Shown here one piece after another: positions 62,118-64,000 of a DNA stretch of 64,000 nucleotides. The stretch covers positions 248,001 to 312,000 of the forward strand of contig JACPOP010000001.1 in NCBI GenBank assembly GCA_016191465.1, given 5' to 3'. A program made the position numbers and the translations under genes. Positions within the stretch are counted from its first letter, which is position 1. Each line of letters starts with the position of its first letter. Below the pieces are notes generated by a model that made no database searches, was not told the origin of the DNA, and saw nothing but the letters and a program-made list of their open reading frames with translations. This DNA is from Chloroflexota bacterium. Lineage in GTDB: Bacteria; Chloroflexota; UBA6077; CF-72.

Positions 62118-63341
62118 ATGGCAGTGACACTCTGGAACCGCATCGCGGCCGCCCTCGAAGGGGAAGTTTCGGCCGACACGCTCGAGGCGTACCAACGCGC
62201 CGGAATGGGCGTCTACAAGCAGTTGGACGAGGCCGAAGCACGCCGCCTGGAGTGCAAGATCGAGGGGCAGGACCCGTGGTCCGTGGCGGCGAACACGCAG
62301 GCTGAGCTGCTGTGCACCTGGAACGCCTTCGTGTTACAGACCCTCGGGGATCAGTTCCTCGAGGCAGACTACCGCGCCAACCCGGCCACGCGGGGATTCG
62401 TTCCGCCCGTGACGGCAGAACAGGCGCTGGCGTTTTACGGCGAGGTGGAGTCGTGGCTGAACCGCGCCAGTCAGGCGCACAGCAACCCTGGCTTCCGCCT
62501 GACGATGCCGTTGCCCGCCGATCTGCCGCGCTGGGTGGAGGTGGAGCCGTGTCCGCCCGCGCACCTGGAGGCGACGCTCGAAGCGGCCCGCGCGGCGCGC
62601 CTGCACGCGGAGGCGGCACTTGTGGTGTTCCAGGAGGATGGGCTCCCGGCGGAACACCAGCCGGCGGCGCAGAAGCTGCGCCAGTTGGCCGCTGAGGCTG
62701 GCGCCAAGCTGGCGTACGGGGAGCGACTGTGGGCCAGCAATCCGCCCCGCACGCTCCACCAGCAGATCGAGGAGCATGCTCACAGGGCCGTGGAGCGGTA
62801 CTACCACCTCGGCCAGCTCCTGGCGGCGCCGATCCTGTTGGACACGTACGACCCCTCGCGCCCGAACGGCGGGGCCGCCCTCTCGGGCGGGGGCCGCCGC
62901 CTGGCGCGTCCTGGCGAGCCGGGGTTCGATCCATGGTGCCTTACGGACCCCGTTTCCCGACCGCAGTGGGAGTCGGACCCCTCGGCACGGAACGCGATCC
63001 GGACCCTGTGGCAGAACGACCCCGCACCGGCTCGGACGCTGGGGCTCCAGGAGGAGATCGACGCCGCGCTGCAGCGTGGTGACATCGAGTACGCGACCGG
63101 CCCGCGCGGACAGCGACTGGGTGCCTTCTACTGCTGCCCGTGGGCGCCGATCTACGTCACCCGACGCGCGGTCACCCTCGGAGGGCGGCGCTTGCGCGCG
63201 TCGCAGCAGTTCACGCTGGACGTCTCGGCCGAGGATATGCTGCGCGGCGGCGCCTTCAAGCGCGAGGTCATGCTGGGAAACTTCTCCCCCACCGACCGCG
63301 TGGACTACTGCGACCCCACCACCGGCGGCCACGACGACTAA
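62118..63341 (+). CDS. Uncharacterised protein with CCPW motif near the C-terminus
   Basis: I do not recognise this roughly 407-residue protein. The first 120 residues are mixed and the middle (about 170-270) is strongly helical (Ala/Glu/Arg-rich, possible coiled coil). The C-terminal 80 residues include FYCCPWAPIYVT and a regular beta-like stretch ending in VDYCDPTTGGHDD. There is no signal peptide or membrane helix. ATG 62118 is used; GTG 62082 is 12 codons earlier and neither has a good ribosome site. No partner gene is visible. Confidence 0.6.
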   Translation: MAVTLWNRIAAALEGEVSADTLEAYQRAGMGVYKQLDEAEARRLECKIEGQDPWSVAANTQAELLCTWNAFVLQTLGDQFLEADYRANPATRGFVPPVTAEQALAFYGEVESWLNRASQAHSNPGFRLTMPLPADLPRWVEVEPCPPAHLEATLEAARAARLHAEAALVVFQEDGLPAEHQPAAQKLRQLAAEAGAKLAYGERLWASNPPRTLHQQIEEHAHRAVERYYHLGQLLAAPILLDTYDPSRPNGGAALSGGGRRLARPGEPGFDPWCLTDPVSRPQWESDPSARNAIRTLWQNDPAPARTLGLQEEIDAALQRGDIEYATGPRGQRLGAFYCCPWAPIYVTRRAVTLGGRRLRASQQFTLDVSAEDMLRGGAFKREVMLGNFSPTDRVDYCDPTTGGHDD

Positions 63342-63854
63342 CGCTCCGCCGCCGCGACTATTCCAGATCCCATAGGCTCTTTTGGCCATCGAGATCGAAG
63401 CCAGAAGGGCGTACTGAGCCCACTGCCCGGGCGCGGGAGCCTTCCAACCTGTTCAGGGGGAACAGTGGCGTCGCAATCAGTCAGCACCTGGGCTGATGGC
63501 GGAAGAGCCCGCTCGTACAGGCGCTTTGACGTCACCCGAACGTCGATTCCAGGCAGTTCAGCGACCCGCACCTCCTCACGACCACCTCCCAGCGGCGTTC
63601 GTTAAGGCGGCGCTAACCACTAACCAGGTCCACCTGAAAGCCGCGCCGCCCCGCAGCGCGAGACCTCTGGGTGCGCGGGCGTCTCGCCCGCTTCCGGCGC
63701 CCGCGTGGGACGGGCCAGAGGCCCGCGCACCCAGACGACGTGGCGAACACGCTTGCCTGAAACCAAATCCTCGCGGGCGCCCCTGGAAGAATCTAAACAC
63801 TAGAGAACCGGCGCAGTAGTGCTGGAGAGGATGCCCCCTACCCCCGCCCGGCGG
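63342..63854. other. Non-coding right-edge stretch
   Basis: These roughly 510 bases contain the right copy of the long repeat (63626-63803) but no supported gene. Bases 63342-63625 show nothing recognisable. The repeat ends about 50 bases beyond the stop of the transposase-like gene at the edge. Confidence 0.6.
63626..63803. repeat. Long GC-rich repeat, right copy
   Basis: Direct-orientation partner of 181-358, sharing the internal dyad CTGGGTGCGCGGGC / GCCCGCGCACCCAG and the tail GCTTGCCTGAA. It lies just downstream of a transposase-like reading frame, which may or may not be connected to its spread. Confidence 0.75.
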
Positions 63855-64000
63855 TTAGCGGCCAAGGCCGTTGGGGAAGCGCATGTCGAGGGCGCGGTGG
63901 ACCAGTCCGGCGACGGCGACCACGCGCGCGGTGTGGTGCTGGCGGTGGTGGCGGTCACGTTGGGTGAGGCACTCGTAGTGGCGCAGCCGACCGATGCTGT
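63855..64000 (-). CDS. C-terminal end of a probable transposase (cut by window edge)
   Basis: The minus frame ends at TAA 63857-63855. The 48 visible codons give SIGRLRHYECLTQRDRHHRQ and then HHTARVVAVAGLVHRALD, an Arg/His-rich helical end. It resembles the C-termini of DDE transposases (the CLTQRDRxHR wording recurs in actinobacterial and Chloroflexota elements). The catalytic part lies outside the window, so the family cannot be fixed. Confidence 0.55.
   Translation of the reverse strand, partial: SIGRLRHYECLTQRDRHHRQHHTARVVAVAGLVHRALDMRFPNGLGR

Overview
The window reads as part of a high-GC bacterial chromosome. The best guess is Chloroflexota. The reasons are GC-rich codon use with many GTG/TTG starts, a twin-arginine substrate-binding lipoprotein with a long Ala/Pro/Thr linker, and the order glyA-nfeD-eno-gap-pgk-tpiA beside dprA/topA/efp/xseAB. 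The phylum is an inference; there is no rRNA or other phylogenetic marker that settles it.

Region 1 (about 0.5-25 kb) is a dense catabolic block. It holds a cyclase-type hydrolase, three zinc alcohol dehydrogenases, an alpha/beta hydrolase, a decarboxylase-type amidohydrolase, an SsuBC/TauBC-like importer with its binding lipoprotein 10 kb away, and an acyl-CoA dehydrogenase. It also holds two DapA-family aldolases/lyases, an LVIVD propeller protein, a thiamine-diphosphate enzyme, two creatininase-family hydrolases, an isocitrate/isopropylmalate-type dehydrogenase, two Ldh2-family dehydrogenases, a cupin, a Gfo/Idh/MocA oxidoreductase, a D-2-hydroxyacid dehydrogenase and a threonine-synthase-like PLP enzyme. 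Short overlaps join many of them into operons. No transcription factor lies in this stretch. The likely job is uptake and stepwise hydrolysis, oxidation and cleavage of an unknown cyclic organic acid, amide or lactone.

Region 2 (26-38 kb) carries transport and small accessory modules: a YeiH-type exporter, a LolD/FtsX-type ABC pair, an SLC13/RCK transporter, a putative antitoxin/nucleotidyltransferase pair with an upstream inverted repeat, a cupin-alcohol dehydrogenase operon, a PIN-toxin remnant joined in frame to a truncated WYL regulator, and a lone sortase.

Region 3 (37.5-58 kb, nearly all minus strand) is housekeeping: xseB, xseA, an AccB-like protein, efp, an M24 peptidase, topA, dprA, a membrane SH3 protein with an XRE-ImmA/IrrE partner, livF/livH, and tpiA-pgk-gap-eno-nfeD-glyA. 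Oddities include an AccB homologue without the biotin lysine and an IrrE homologue without the catalytic glutamate.

Region 4 (58-64 kb) has a 32-residue basic protein, a SWIM zinc-finger protein, a LigA/LigB-type ring-cleavage dioxygenase pair, and tRNA-Leu(UAA) overlapped by an HNH endonuclease gene whose stop codon is the tRNA anticodon. It also has a receiver protein with a tiny zinc-ribbon partner, an unknown protein, and the end of a likely transposase. A roughly 180-bp repeat occurs at both window edges, and a second, roughly 90-bp repeat family sits beside the ABC transporter genes.
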